A DNA stretch of 64,000 bases, from NCBI RefSeq assembly GCF_024362695.1, contig NC_065429.1, positions 7,071,849 through 7,135,848 on the forward strand. Direction: 5' to 3'. The notes beneath the pieces were generated by a model, which saw only the letters and a list, made by a program, of their open reading frames with translations, had not been told where the DNA came from and ran no database searches. Both the position numbers and the translations under genes were made by a program. Shown in pieces: positions 12,201 to 20,137 of the stretch; position 1 is the first letter of the stretch; every line of letters begins with the position of its first letter. The DNA is from Pectinophora gossypiella. Lineage: Eukaryota; Arthropoda; Insecta; Lepidoptera; Gelechiidae.

Positions 12201-15200
12201 TTCGTCAAACGATCCAGGGGCTACTGTCATTTGATGTCCAGGAATCCTCATTAGGTTCTGCGTAGGCACTTCGTTTTGGAAGTCACTCGAGTAGTTTGGG
12301 TTGTAAATAGGTTTGTAATTTGTGCTGAATGTGGGTTTGTAACTGGGATAAGTAACTTTGTAATTTGGATAAGTGGGCTTGTAATTTAAATAAGCCGGTT
12401 TGTAATTCGGATAGCTTGAGCTGTAACTGGGCGTGTAACTTGGGGTGTAAGTGGGTTTGTATGGCGTGTAACTTGGAATGTCAGTTGAGGTGTAAGTTGG
12501 ACTGAATTGAGTTTCTTTGTAAGTTGGTGAATAAGTGGTGTATGGGGGAGAAAATGCTGGAGAATATACAGGTGTGGTGTACGGTTGAGTGAAGATTGGG
12601 TTGTATGGAGTGAATGCTTCTTGGGACGGGCCTGTCGTCTGCTGCAAATTAATTTGGAAAGGATTTTGGTTCACGTTGAAATTCTTCATTTTGACTCTGA
12701 AATTATTGTCCGCGTCTGAAAAGAGGAAACCGCTGTTAATCATAATTCAAGATGCAACTGGCAAGATAGTATCATTTGGCATAGACAGTCCATTAATGGA
12801 ACCTAGAGGCTGATTGACAAGAAAATAACGGGTGTAACAAGACCAAAAACAGTCAAAGTCTACAAGGTAATGAAAGGGACAACAATATATTGTTTCGAAG
12901 CAGGGCTACTGGAGGTTACAAAAATGTCATTAGGTATTTACCAGAATAGACTGTGAAACTTTGGACAGAGCCCGAATTATTGAGAGGTTTCCAAGTGGTA
13001 GGTGCAGATGCCATTTTATGGGAGTATGTAAGCATACTGTCAATACTGTACTGACCCCGTTCCTCTCCTGTTATATTTGGCACTTGCTTATACATTTCAG
13101 CCATGCTTGGTACTTTATCATACTTAATTACTTTAAACGATGTCAACTCAGTGGTAATGATATTGTAATCCGCGTCAAAGTTCGCTGGCGCCCTCGACGG
13201 TTTCTTGAACATTTCCTTCAGTCTCTTAAACGGATTATACCTCTCCTTCCTGGCAGCTCGTTTTGGTTTCTTCTTCTCCTTCTTCTTTCTGCGGCACAAC
13301 TTGTTCAAAAACTTCTTTATTTTACTCGGTTTTTTAGACTTCTGCTTCTGCGTCGACTTTGCGACTAAGTCCACGTCCACGTAGCCAAAGTTCTTGAATT
13401 TCAAAGTGTCATCATGGTTCACAGCGGCTTGGTCGAATAAATTGTTTGGTACTGTTGATTTTCTGTGTTCAAACGAGTCTTTTTGCACGTAGTTCTTTAA
13501 GTGGACACCCTTTACTTCCCTCGTATCGCTTCTCTTATATCTATGTATAGCATCATCGTAAGTCACATCCATTATAATCTCATCAGGATTAGTCTCATTA
13601 AAAGCATGTTTGTTTGAAGACCGTCCGAGGATCTTGTTCAAATAATGCTGTGCACTTTTAAGTACAACCATGTTGTTTAAAGGTCGAGCATATTCTGTGG
13701 TGCTCATTTCTTCAATGCGAACTTCATCCCGGTAAGTGTCTTTCATTGTATCTGGTTTGTATTCTTTCATGTTTACCGGGTTGGCCATGGCTTCTTTGAA
13801 ATTAAACTCCTGCTCTTTTGTTTCTGTGTTCACCATGCCCTCTTTCAGAGTTTCTGTGGGAATAAAAAAAAATATTAAAACAAAAATAAAGTTATAATTA
13901 TTTATCTTTTTTGTGTGAGTACTGATATAACATCATAGAAGGAAAGCTAGAAGGAAAGAGAGGAAGGGGAAGACCAAGAAGAGCTTACATGGAACAGATT
14001 AAAGAAAAGGTTAACGTCGTGTCTTATAGGGAAGTCAAGGAATTGGCCTTTGATAGACTGGAATGGAAAATGCTACACCGACAAGAGCGTGGCTCTTAAA
14101 TTGATGATGATGACTGATATAACGATTGACATAAAAAATGGAAGAGGAATACAAGTTGTGCCGATTCCACCTAGAGTGGGATAAGGACAGGTGGATGATG
14201 ATACAAAATAATTGCTTTGTGTATCCCTGGGCACAATTTGATCTTAATAAATTATCTCGCGGTAAAAATGTGATAGTCCAGTCATCGGCTAAGTTTACAA
14301 AACGCATCTGTGAGAATGACACACCTATTTAATTTTATGTTTTAACACTCAGTGGTATTCTAGGTACTTACCAGAGCACCCACCCACCTAAGCACTCACA
14401 TCTCACCGAGCTTTCTGTTAGATCAACGTGATAGGCGATGAGCCGCATCGTGAAAACTGTACTAAAAAATAAATGTATAGTCCATCATACTTACGGTTTG
14501 CACTGTACATCTGTTTCTCATTCTCCAAAGTCCTTGACATGTCATCAAGGTCAACTGCGTCAGGCATTTCAGTGCCTGGAGCATCGAAACTAATTTTGAA
14601 CTTGAAAGTGGAATCGTCGTCTTTCCAAGCTTCAGTCCTTTTGTCTACTTTTGATGCTAATATCGTCGTTTCTGGTTCCCCGACAGGATACTTCAATGAC
14701 ACCGTCTGCGAAGTATGAAACTTCTTCTGGGGACCATTATCGAGGAACAAGTAAAAATGCTTCTTGAACCAAGACTCGTCACTCTTCGTCGATATGTCCT
14801 GATCTTCTGAATCGGAATCGTCAAAGAAATGTCTCTTTTTTCTTGATGGGAATTCGTAATTTGGCACCGGTGGGAGTTTGTTCAAGATGTACTTCCCTAC
14901 GTCGTCAACGCTATGGTGTCTGTGCGCTTGATAGCGAACGTGATCAGAAAAATTCTGATCATTCAACTCTTTAGCAAACTTCAGATAACTCTTATATCCA
15001 TTCACAAATTCGTTGTAAGATAGCTTGTTAGTCAGACTTTCGAAGCTGGTGTCTTCGGTAGACCGATAATTATCTGGAGTGTGGATGAAGGTTTCTGTAG
15101 GATTCAAGGTGCTGCTGTAGTAAATCTCGCTGGTGTTATTGGAGTCTTTGCTGTCGCTCTCTCTATTGTTACCGTTGTTGCTGCCTCCCACCTCATCATC

Positions 15201-17852
15201 GTATATAGTGAGATCGTCCGGAACCTCTTCACCATCATCAAGTTTCCTCATACTCTCCTTCAAAGCCAAATCTTCGAGTGTCTCGAGATTTCGCTTAGAA
15301 ATCTTGATCGTTCTAGAGGCTCGACGCTTTGGCTGCGATCGAGTCGTCAGCATTTTCATCACATTATCTTCGTGAGTTTTAGCTAATACTCTTTCAAATA
15401 GATTCAGCATTGCATAGTCATCGTCCAGCGCTGGTAAAGTGTACTCTGTTGTGATGGGTGTATGATATCTAGTCGAGTAACTCCTCTGGATCTTATTCTC
15501 CAAGTCTTCAGTGCTTGTCGCACGGTGGTGTCTAGATGTAGTCATCTTTGATGTCTTGTGTAAGTGCTTTGTGCTATCTATCTTGTGACTGCAAGTTTTA
15601 GCTGTAGTTGAAGACTCGATGTAATCGGCCACCTTCTTCAACTCTTTCGAAGCTTGCTCAACAACTTTCTTGGTGGCGTGCTTAACTTCGCTTATTTCTT
15701 TCGATATTTGATCCGTGAATTTGTGCTTAGCTTTTTTATATGCGCACTTGATCTCCTTCTCAAGTTTGTCTTCTATGTCACAAGCCATAGTGTACAAGTT
15801 GTCACGAACAGATCTGGCGTTAATATTGTGATCATTAGCAAAAGTTACGGCTAGCGATTCGTTATCACTCAAGCCTGCTTCATCTAGACTGTTAAAGGCT
15901 GTTTCATTTTCAAACTCATTTTTTACAAATCCGACCTCCGGCTTAGCCACGTCGATATGGGAGAGTATGGGATCTGAAGAGAAGGTTGTTTCGGTGACAG
16001 AATTTGTAACAATATCACTGACGGACGGGTTCTGTTCCGATATCATTTTAATAGCATTTATTTTTATCTTGTTTAGCAGGACCTCTATAGCTGCCGTACC
16101 AGCATATTCTGTCATTTCCTCCATAAAAGACTCAGTGGGAGCACCTTGTTTATTGTTGGAATTATATTCAGACGTGTAAGGCGTGTAATTGTATACAACT
16201 ATTTTCTGCTTATCCCAATTAGGCATGTAGCTATTATCAGTATGGGTGCCAAGTTTCTCTGTCGCCGTAATAATATCCTCACTGAAAACCGGTACGTAAG
16301 TTTTAAAACTTGTAGTTTTAAAATTATCTGTCATGTTCCGAATCGGTTTCCATTTTAAAGTTTCTTGTCTTTTCAACTTCTCCGTGAACCCAGTTGGCGT
16401 GGTGTTCTGCATATTGTATTTCACATTGATATCATTATTGTCATCTTGAAGCGCATGTCGCTTTTTCTTGTCGTAAACGAATTTGGCTTTCGCACGTCGC
16501 TTGTTAGTGCGTCGTTTGAATGATTCATAGTCGTTTAGAGCTCTTGTATCGGGGGTAGTAGCGACTATATCCCTCTCCTTCTGTTTGTTACGAGCTTTCC
16601 TCTTCTTTTCATTGGATTTCTTAGCGGGTTTGTCCAGCTTCCTGCTGAGTTTCAAGTGGATTCGCCTCCATAGATCGCCTACCAAAGTGGTGCCTGCAGT
16701 TGCAGACTTGTCTACATTCTTAACCAGCTCATGGGTCGTCGCGTGGGAGTGGGTTGTTGAATCCTTGCTCTTTTCGCTGTCGTGTTTGGTTGTCTTCTGT
16801 GTAGAAGAAGTCTTAGACTTCTGGGTCTTTGTGGTGATCTCTTTGGCGTCCTCTCGCCTGTGTTTGTGGTGGAACCTGTCATGTCTTGCGCTGTGCTCGG
16901 TGGTATATTCAAAGTCGTTGATACTATCAATTATCTCATCCAATCGTTCGTCGTTTGCAATACTTTTAGATATAGTATGGCAGTTAATAAGCACCATCAG
17001 ATAAAATAAACTGAAATAGAGGAAACTTGTATAATTTTAACGGAATGATACCGAAATAGTACCTGCTGTATCACTCTTGATGTTAAATGACCCTAATATT
17101 TCGATGGTAGACTTATTGTTGGCAACATCAAAGTTTTATTTACATGTTTTTGTGTGGGGAAATAAGTAAGTAAGTAATTTATTTTGATCTGGCAATATTA
17201 TTTTACGCCACGGACTTTGCCGACGAGGCAAGTTCTCTTTATGTAAATAATTTCCTACATTTAATTCAGTACAGTCCACTTTAAACATCATCTCGAAGGA
17301 GTTTTATTTACTGGAGCCAAAACCACCTCCAACATCGGTCCCCGAGTGTCTCCACTACTTATAAATACGATGACGTCTTATCCGATCAAAGATGGGACCA
17401 CAAATTATCACGATAGATGCCAAATAATGCATTTCAGAACATACATACATATACCCATGCCCACGGTCCTTGTTGGGGTAAAAAAATGGCTATAATATTC
17501 GAAATAAGTATACTTACACGAAAGGCTATCTGTCAAACAAAACGTCAAACTGTTACAAATTCGAAATTCTGAATTTTGCAACTTCCATTTCGGGGTATTT
17601 CGTTAAGATTCATGTTTCTATACTTAACGCATTTACCTACTATTTTTTACGGTAAAGAGATAATTTTATTTAGATTTTCCAAAGATATAAGTATTTATTT
17701 TTAAATCAATGAACACAATTTATAGCGTGCTTCTACGCTCGACTATATATCCCTGAGAGATTAAACGCGGTGCGCTTTTTACCTCAGACAAACACGCATT
17801 AAGTACATAAAGATTAAAGTAGTACTCACCATAAAAAATTGGAAAATAACAT
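61..17852 (-). CDS. Large secreted Lys/Thr/Tyr-rich protein, unrecognised, 3' end outside window
   Basis: I do not recognise this gene. Exons read right to left: 17852-17830, 17010-14495, 13853-12942, 12715-11249, 9326-9213, 7952-7882, 7130-6071 and 5276-5207. Less certain are 4611-4443, 4364-4300, 3233-3123, 934-821 and 213-61. Each of the first eight is bounded by AG/GT and the phases agree at every junction (mostly phase 1). The product starts with a clear signal peptide and is then almost entirely hydrophilic and low complexity: Lys/Arg, Ser/Thr and Asp/Glu tracts, a Tyr-Pro repeat block and several KKRH-type dibasic sites. No enzyme domain is visible. I infer a secreted structural, adhesive or matrix-type precursor cut by proprotein convertases. 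It could instead be two adjacent genes if a transcript ends inside one of the repeat-filled introns. Confidence 0.72.
258..632 (-). repeat. Interspersed repeat R, foldback copy
   Basis: Repeat family R is marked by TTGCCGCAGATGGCATTAAC and a later GACCCTAGTGGGTCGAT segment. Here bases 310-632 lie in reverse orientation. The left 50 bases carry the family start in the opposite orientation, making a small foldback. Other copies are at 9590, 19569 and 33160. The left edge abuts the exon at 61-213. Confidence 0.6.
821..934 (-). CDS. Probable exon of the large secreted protein, start ambiguous
   Basis: The donor is GTAAGA after 821. Three acceptors give an open frame: before 934 (phase 1, 114 nt), before 926 (phase 0) and before 906 (phase 2). 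The phase-1 version matches the exon at 3123 and the next exon at 213. The peptide is Ser/Lys-rich (S-G-S-K-S-K-S-K-K-L-K). The 1.53-kb foldback begins 26 bases upstream of the exon, inside its intron. Confidence 0.45.
957..2494. mobile_element. 1.53-kb foldback element with arms of about 650 bp
   Basis: Bases 961-1612 and 1840-2490 are near-perfect reverse complements, starting CAGGGTGGCCCAGAAGTTC and ending in its complement. TATA flanks both ends (957-960 and 2491-2494), suggesting a TA-type target duplication. The 227-bp loop contains a second copy of part of the left arm (1622-1735 repeats 1330-1445) and a 17-bp inner hairpin (1736-1752 with 1766-1782). No transposase ORF is present, so it is non-autonomous. 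If transcribed it would make a long double-stranded RNA. Confidence 0.85.
2500..2825 (+). mobile_element. SINE-alpha, degenerate copy
   Basis: The family has a tRNA-like head, then a shared core (GATCCGTGCTTCGGAAGGCA), then a tail containing GCCATGTCAGGGGCC and ending CACAACCCACACGATAGAAG. In this copy the head is eroded, but core and tail are recognisable. It sits against the right end of the foldback. Confidence 0.65.
2938..3046 (-). mobile_element. SINE-beta tail fragment
   Basis: This is the 3' tail of SINE-beta (reverse of CCGGTTGATTGAGGGGAGGC and TGCCCAGCAGTGGGACGT). Only the tail remains; head and core are missing. Confidence 0.65.
3123..3233 (-). CDS. Probable 37-codon exon of the large secreted protein
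   Basis: The exon is bounded by ATCTTCCAG and GTATGT. The only open frame is phase 1 to phase 1: M-W-R-K-W-K-A-S-S-K-L-N-A-T-S followed by a Thr-Thr-Lys-Arg-His-Arg-Phe-Arg segment. The TKRHR site matches the basic-plus-His sites in other exons of this gene. A SINE tail lies just beyond its donor side at 2938-3046. Confidence 0.5.
3319..3450 (+). mobile_element. MITE-B copy
   Basis: It starts ACAGTCATGAGCAATATAAT and ends near GATGCTCA, roughly the inverse of its start. The same 130-150 bp unit occurs at 55486, 58025 (reverse) and 58416. It has no coding capacity. Confidence 0.55.
3484..3699. mobile_element. MITE-A palindromic element, diverged copy
   Basis: MITE-A is an almost complete palindrome. 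The ends read CAGGGTGTTAGTGACATCG and its complement, and the arms contain TTGATATCAAGTGGAATTTT. This copy is diverged at both ends but keeps the stem around 3540-3640. Confidence 0.6.
4300..4364 (-). CDS. Possible 65-nt exon of the large secreted protein
   Basis: TTTTTAG precedes an open stretch ending at a very strong AAAAG/GTAAGT donor. In phase 0, as the exon at 4443 requires, it encodes a peptide with two Cys. In phase 2 it encodes I-A-A-S-D-L-T-T-S-G-T-P-P. Both are open, so the true frame is undecided and the link to the exon at 3233 is unresolved. Confidence 0.4.
4443..4611 (-). CDS. Probable exon of the large secreted protein (56 codons)
   Basis: The open frame reads I-P-Q-I-I-I-M-T-E-L-V-E-A-V-D-N-F and on through Asn, Pro and Tyr residues to S-W-K-D-L-V at a GTAAGA donor (phase 0). 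Its phase-2 start fits the GTAAGT donor at 5207. The sequence is less repetitive than the rest and looks folded rather than disordered. The acceptor TTTCGACAG lacks a good pyrimidine tract because a SINE sits about 35 bases upstream, which lowers confidence. Confidence 0.5.
4648..4949 (-). mobile_element. SINE-alpha, near full length
   Basis: The head at 4930-4949 reads as a tRNA-like sequence with a B-box (GGGTTCGAATCC-type, here in reverse), followed by core and tail toward 4648. It lies just upstream of the candidate exon at 4611, in the intron. Confidence 0.75.
5207..5276 (-). CDS. Exon 8 of the large secreted protein (70 nt)
   Basis: The acceptor TCCCTCAG fits phase 1 from exon 7. The peptide is acidic and Ser/Asn-rich (K-T-P-R-P-Q-S-K-M-L-E-D-D). 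Two overlapping donors exist: GTGAGT after 5211 (phase 1) and GTAAGT after 5207 (phase 2). The phase-2 donor joins cleanly to the exon at 4611. A palindromic MITE begins only 31 bases upstream, in the preceding intron. Confidence 0.6.
5307..5827. mobile_element. Two joined MITE-A copies
   Basis: Two palindromic units lie end to end: 5307-5590 and about 5610-5827. The first starts TACAGGGTGTTAGTGACATC and the second ends TCACTAACACCCTGTAC. The small ORFs read here, containing Ser-Gly-Ile repeats, are products of the palindrome. Confidence 0.75.
6071..7130 (-). CDS. Exon 7 of the large secreted protein (353 codons)
   Basis: The exon starts after TTTCTAG in phase 0 and ends at GTAAGT in phase 1. 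The translation is Lys/Asp/Thr-rich with runs of Thr, Tyr-Tyr-Lys motifs and a Pro-Pro-Pro-Glu start. No hydrophobic segment, no Cys-rich module and no recognisable domain are present. It continues the composition of exons 2-4, which supports a single gene. Confidence 0.75.
7190..7470 (+). mobile_element. RTE-type LINE 3' fragment
   Basis: The plus strand encodes a decayed peptide resembling the C-terminus of RTE/BovB-like reverse transcriptase ORFs (R-Q-R-T-K-F-K-D-R-L-A, then W-K-G-W-R-E-R-E-E-A). A stop interrupts it. The upstream enzyme part is absent, as in a 5'-truncated insertion. Confidence 0.5.
7485..7775 (+). repeat. Repeat X followed by SINE-alpha tail
   Basis: Bases 7485-7675 are repeat X (ACTTCATACAAAACTCCTCG to GGTGGGGAGCGGAGAGTTG). 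The same unit is at 10205, 25320 (reverse) and 47850. Bases 7685-7775 are a SINE-alpha tail. This X copy has no SINE at TACGATTGAAGA, unlike two others. Confidence 0.6.
7882..7952 (-). CDS. Exon 6 of the large secreted protein (71 nt)
   Basis: The acceptor is ATTTTCAG and the donor is GTAAGT. With 71 nt it changes phase from 1 to 0, which is exactly what the next exon at 7130 needs. The peptide is Ala-Lys-Ala-Gln-Ala-Val-Leu-Thr-Ser-Val-Ala and onwards, a mild amphipathic stretch. The phase match on both sides is the main support for such a short exon. Confidence 0.6.
7975..8355 (+). pseudogene. Jockey-type reverse transcriptase remnant
   Basis: The first frame reads Q-V-K-Y-L-G-V-V-L-D-R-R-L-T-F, a motif found after the YxDD region in jockey-like reverse transcriptases. 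After a frameshift near 8100 the homology continues as L-L-N-K-R-S-K-L-S-L-R-N-K-V-K-I-Y and Q-N-R-F-M-Q-K-A-T-G-A-P-W-F. Stops and shifts make it inactive. Confidence 0.7.
8356..8526 (+). mobile_element. SINE-epsilon (tRNA-like head)
   Basis: GTCCTGTGGTTCACCGGCTTGC and CCGGTTCGAACCCCGGG resemble A- and B-box regions of a tRNA-derived head. Related heads are at 52378 and 54812. The tail contains GACGGCGATACGGCTCACC, also seen near 55355. Confidence 0.5.
8540..8695. mobile_element. MITE-A palindromic element
   Basis: It runs from TACAGGGTGTTAGTGATATCG to CACTAACACCCTGTA, with a short central loop and an internally deleted stem. Confidence 0.75.
8817..8950 (-). mobile_element. Penelope-like element 3' end
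   Basis: The reverse of the 3' region also found fused to a Penelope-type coding tail at 48345-48745 (GGGAGTCTCATATC, CGCGGTAAGAACCCGTTATT). It is 5'-truncated. Confidence 0.6.
8990..9175 (+). mobile_element. RTE-type LINE 3' end
   Basis: The translation R-R-T-Y-D-D-Q-I-R-D-V-L-R-K-G, then L-N-R-R-A-C-M-K-R-L-M and a TGGGAAATAGGCGTGAGTTT ending matches tails at 1-40, 44090-44135, 53935-54055 (reverse) and 55425-55485. Confidence 0.55.
9213..9326 (-). CDS. Exon 5 of the large secreted protein (38 codons)
   Basis: The exon is bounded by TTTTCAG and GTAAGT and has length 114, so phase 1 is kept. The peptide is Ser/Asn/Lys-rich and ends in a Lys-Leu-Ala-Gly-Phe-Met-Lys segment. It lies between a repeat-derived stretch (9360-9420) and an RTE-type tail (8990-9165). 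Confidence 0.65.
9590..10100 (+). repeat. Interspersed repeat R, longest copy
   Basis: It extends past the usual end of family R. The minus strand holds an open frame of 118 codons (9697-10053) whose end (A-I-E-A-A-N-Q-L-A-T) recurs in other copies with breaks. This suggests R derives from the 3' coding part of a larger element, but I cannot name it. Confidence 0.5.
10205..10685 (+). repeat. Repeat X split by a SINE-alpha insertion
   Basis: X occupies 10205-10316 and 10612-10685. Between them lies a reverse SINE-alpha (about 10317-10611) with tail CTTCTATCGTGTGGGTTGTGAG and head ending in ACTACGGAG. The break is at the TACGAT of TACGATTGAAGA. Confidence 0.65.
10858..10985. mobile_element. 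MITE-D partial copy
   Basis: Contains GCCACATCGAAACAATTCATC and a following TTTGACATTTGCGC, as in the complete copy at 54400-54556. One terminal arm is missing. Confidence 0.5.
11249..12715 (-). CDS. Exon 4 of the large secreted protein, with Tyr-Pro repeat block
   Basis: This is a 489-codon exon, phase 1 to phase 1 (acceptor TTTTCAG, donor GTAAGT). The first third (about 12290-12600 on the plus strand) is a Tyr/Pro/Thr/Ser/Lys repeat block. Short units such as P-S-Y-T, Y-K-P-T-Y-P-N and Y-K-P-A-Y recur about 20 times, always as Tyr two to four residues from Pro or Lys. The rest is Lys/Thr/Gln-rich with a Glu/Lys helical segment (about 11700-11880). The composition resembles Tyr-rich structural or adhesive proteins such as mussel foot proteins. 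That is a compositional resemblance only, not homology. Confidence 0.78.
12942..13853 (-). CDS. Exon 3 of the large secreted protein (304 codons)
   Basis: The exon enters and leaves in phase 1. The first bases after CCCACAG complete a Gln codon with exon 2, and the donor is GTAAAT at 12941. The translation is Lys-rich and includes a strongly basic block (about 13200-13345) of repeated Lys-Lys-Lys and Pro-Lys clusters, flanked by more acidic, Thr-containing segments. A KRYKR-type basic site is not preceded by a hydrophobic segment, so there is no internal membrane anchor. Nothing suggests a catalytic fold. Confidence 0.75.
13925..14105 (+). mobile_element. RTE-type LINE 3' end (GKRGRGRPR family)
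   Basis: The translation G-K-L-E-G-K-R-G-R-G-R-P-R-R-A-Y-M-E-Q-I-K-E-K, then L-H-R-Q-E-R-G-S-stop, is the usual C-terminus of an abundant insect LINE. The tail is ATGATGATGA. Related tails are at 4190, 18838 (reverse), 18975, 20985, 35005, 50720 (reverse) and 51060 (reverse). Confidence 0.65.
14495..17010 (-). CDS. Exon 2 of the large secreted protein (838 codons)
   Basis: The acceptor is TATTTCAG before 17010 and the donor is GTAAGT at 14494. The exon encodes the end of the signal peptide, then a His/Lys/Arg/Thr-rich region, a basic stretch near codons 120-185 and a mixed acidic region. Convertase-like sites are visible: KKKRH at about 16450-16474 and RKKRH at about 14818-14855, each followed by an acidic or polar segment. 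A Lys/Glu-rich amphipathic segment around 15640-15790 contains two of the protein's few Cys residues and could form coiled-coil. Antisense ORFs within this span are shadows of the low-complexity composition. Confidence 0.78.
17031..17829. other. Intron 1 of the large secreted gene
   Basis: AT-rich with a degraded (AAGT)n patch near 17165 and a TACATACATATAC stretch near 17443. I see no coding exon and no repeat family shared with the rest of the window. Confidence 0.4.
17830..17852 (-). CDS. Exon 1 (signal-peptide start) of the large secreted protein
   Basis: This is a 23-nt coding exon too short for an ORF scan. ATG plus seven codons (M-L-F-S-N-F-L) end in phase 2 at a strong GTGAGT donor. 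The next exon (17010) starts with the single base that completes a Cys codon. The joined N-terminus is Met-Leu-Phe-Ser-Asn-Phe-Leu-Cys-Leu-Phe-Tyr-Leu-Met-Val-Leu-Ile, then Asn-Cys-His-Thr-Ile-Ser: a textbook hydrophobic signal sequence with a likely cut after Ser. No other upstream ATG that I tried gave an open phase-2 joint. Confidence 0.68.
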
Positions 17853-18130
17853 TTGCTATGTATTAACAAATTCAAACCTTGCATGATACCATAAAATAGA
17901 GCTATACGTACAAAAAAACAAATATTCTTCACAACGGGAATGCAAATCTATGAAGGGCATTGATTTGCAATTGTTTTCTAAATGTCAAACGTCATTTTGA
18001 ATCCCCTGGCGTTTTGGAAGAAGAAAAAGAAGACAGATTTGATTGTACGAACGACAAAGGAGTATGTTATCTTCTATAATATGCAATCTTCTTTACGCGA
18101 ACTTCTTGATAAGTATATTTTTTTCTTTAT

Positions 18131-18446
18131 TCCTATATACGTCCCACTGCTGGGCACAGGCCTCCCCTCAATCAACCGGAGGGGGTATGGAGCATACCCC
18201 ACCACGCCGCTCTACTGCGGGTTGGTGGAGGTGTTTTTACGGCTAATAGCCGGGACCAACGGCTTAACGTGCCCTCCGAAGCACGGAATCATCTTACTTT
18301 TTCGGACAATCAGGTGATTCAAGCCTGAAAAGTTCTTACCAAACAAAGGACCTCATAAAGTGATTTCGACAATGTCCCCATCGGGAATCGAACCCGGACC
18401 TCCAGATCGTGAGCCTAACGCTCTAACCACTAGACCACGGAGGCTG
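18131..18446 (-). mobile_element. SINE-beta, full length
   Basis: The reverse head ends CACTAGACCACGGAGGC, with a B-box-like CGGGAATCGAACCCGG. The shared core and then the beta tail (CCGGAGGGGGTATGGAGC) follow toward 18131. It lies upstream of the secreted gene's start. Confidence 0.8.
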
Positions 18447-18547
18447 TTAAGTATCTATTGTTATTAATTCCGAACATCGCATTAGTAGGAATGTATTATT
18501 ATACTTATGTAAGTAAATACTTACTAAAATAACTAATAAGATCCGTA

Positions 18548-18845
18548 ATAGCCCAGTACCTCAGTTGGTAGAACGCTTGCCTCTCACTTTGAGGTCGCAG
18601 GTTCGAATCCAGCACATGCCTAAACCAATGATTGTCGAATTTCCCGAACTCATTTTTGAATTATATATGATTACTATGTGCTCAGCGGTGAAGGAAGACA
18701 TCGTGAGGAAACCCACATTCCCGAGAAATATATTCTGAGGTATGTCTAACCTGTATTCGGCTGATTTTCCCTTCGCGGGTTGCAAGGTCAGACAGGCAGT
18801 CGCTTCTGTAAAAAAACCGGACCTGTCAAATCTTCAGGTTTAAGA
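18548..18845 (+). mobile_element. SINE-delta
   Basis: The tRNA-like head GTAGCCCAGTACCTCAGTTGGTAGAACG-type includes B-box GGTTCGAATCC. The body contains CTCAGCGGTGAAGGAAGACA and the end ACCTGTCAAATCTTCAGGTT. It lacks the alpha/beta core, so it is a separate SINE lineage. Confidence 0.75.
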
Positions 18846-18974
18846 GCCACGCTCTTGTCGGTGTAGCATTCTCCATGCTACTTTTTAGGGAAAAATAGGG
18901 CAGTGGTTTCCCTCTTGCCTTTGCCCAATTATGTACTTACTTAAACCTAAATTAAGTTAGATAAGTAATATCTT

Positions 18975-19130
18975 GAAGGGAAGAGAGGAAGGGGTAGACC
19001 TAGGATAACATTTATGAAACAAATAAAAGAGAAGGTGCAGGTCGTGTCGTATCGGGAGGTGAAGGTTTTGGCGGGAAGAAGAGAGGAATGGCGGTTACTC
19101 CACCGACAAGAGCGCAGCTCTTAAATAGAG
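18975..19130 (+). mobile_element. RTE-type LINE 3' end
   Basis: Another GRGRPR-type C-terminal remnant (G-R-E-R-G-R-P-R-I-T-F-M-K-Q-I-K) ending in CACCGACAAGAGCGCAGCTC and a GA-repeat tail. Confidence 0.6.
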
Positions 19131-19383
19131 AGAGAGAGAAGTAATAACTTAGAAATAAACAATTATGATATCAAGAGAGGTTTTATTAGTCATTGAACAG
19201 ATTCCAGTTAAATTCTTGCGACGCAAGCGCATGTACAAATCCAACAAGGAAAAACCAATATACACACATAATGTATACAATGACAGTATATCAGCTTAAA
19301 TTAGTTTTAACATCCATCTCGGAACATCAAATACTTAAATATTATATAATATAATATAAATGTTACTATAATAATACTGTTAT

Positions 19384-19540
19384 GGGCGATAGGCTGATCC
19401 CTAATCACCATAAGGTTCATCATATCCAGCTTAGGACTTCGTATCAACAGTGGCTGCAAGTTGTCTTTGATTACTTGTGGCTCTGCCCACCCCATTAGGA
19501 ATTACGGGCGTGAGTTTATGTATGTATGTATGTATAATAA
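19384..19540 (+). repeat. LINE-like 3' end with (TGTA)n tail
   Basis: GGGCGATAGGCTGATCCCTAA to GGGCGTGAGTTTATG then TGTA repeats. The same unit, almost identical, is at 23618-23775. Confidence 0.55.
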
Positions 19541-19568
19541 TACTATAATACAAATAAAATAATATATT

Positions 19569-20137
19569 GTTTTTTTTTGACGTGACTTATAGTAGATTTG
19601 CCGCAGATGGCATTAACTACTTGGCCGGACAAATGGGGAGCGATGAGGGCTCTCACCCAGTACAAAATTTAAGACAACAGGCCTGAGGGCGCCCAGTTGG
19701 GCGCGAAACTCGGCTCAGGGCGTCGTCTGGGAGGAAGCATATTTGAAAGAATTAATCGACCCTAGTTGGTCGATAGGGATAAGCGCTGAATGAGGGAAAT
19801 CGTCGACCACGCCAGCGGGGTCGGTATCGGGCTTCTAAAATGTTTGGTGTCGCGAGCTGATTGGCCGCCTCTATGGCTAAAGTAATCGGGTCGTCGGGAT
19901 CGTATATTACGTCCTTTGGACGCCGATACTTTTCAGTACCATCCCTGAGAACGGCTTAACATGCCTTCCGAATCACGGATCATCTTACTTTTGGACAATC
20001 AGGTGATCAGCCTGTAATGTCCTAACCAAACTAGGGATTACAAAGTGGTTTTTGTGATATGTCCCCACCGAGATTTGAACCCGTGATTCCATCCATGATT
20101 CGTGAGTCCAACGCTCAACCACTGGACGACAGAGGCC
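19569..20137 (+). repeat. Repeat R followed by reverse SINE-alpha part
   Basis: 19569-19950 is repeat R. From about 19950 to 20137 a reverse SINE-alpha (core, then head with CACTGGACGACAGAGGC) interrupts or abuts it. Confidence 0.6.

Noticed and set aside
11907..16930. Several plus-strand ORFs of 60-140 codons opposite the large secreted gene
   Set aside because: They are antisense shadows of Lys/Thr-rich codons (Phe/Leu/Val-rich translations) with no start context, splice logic or independent composition.
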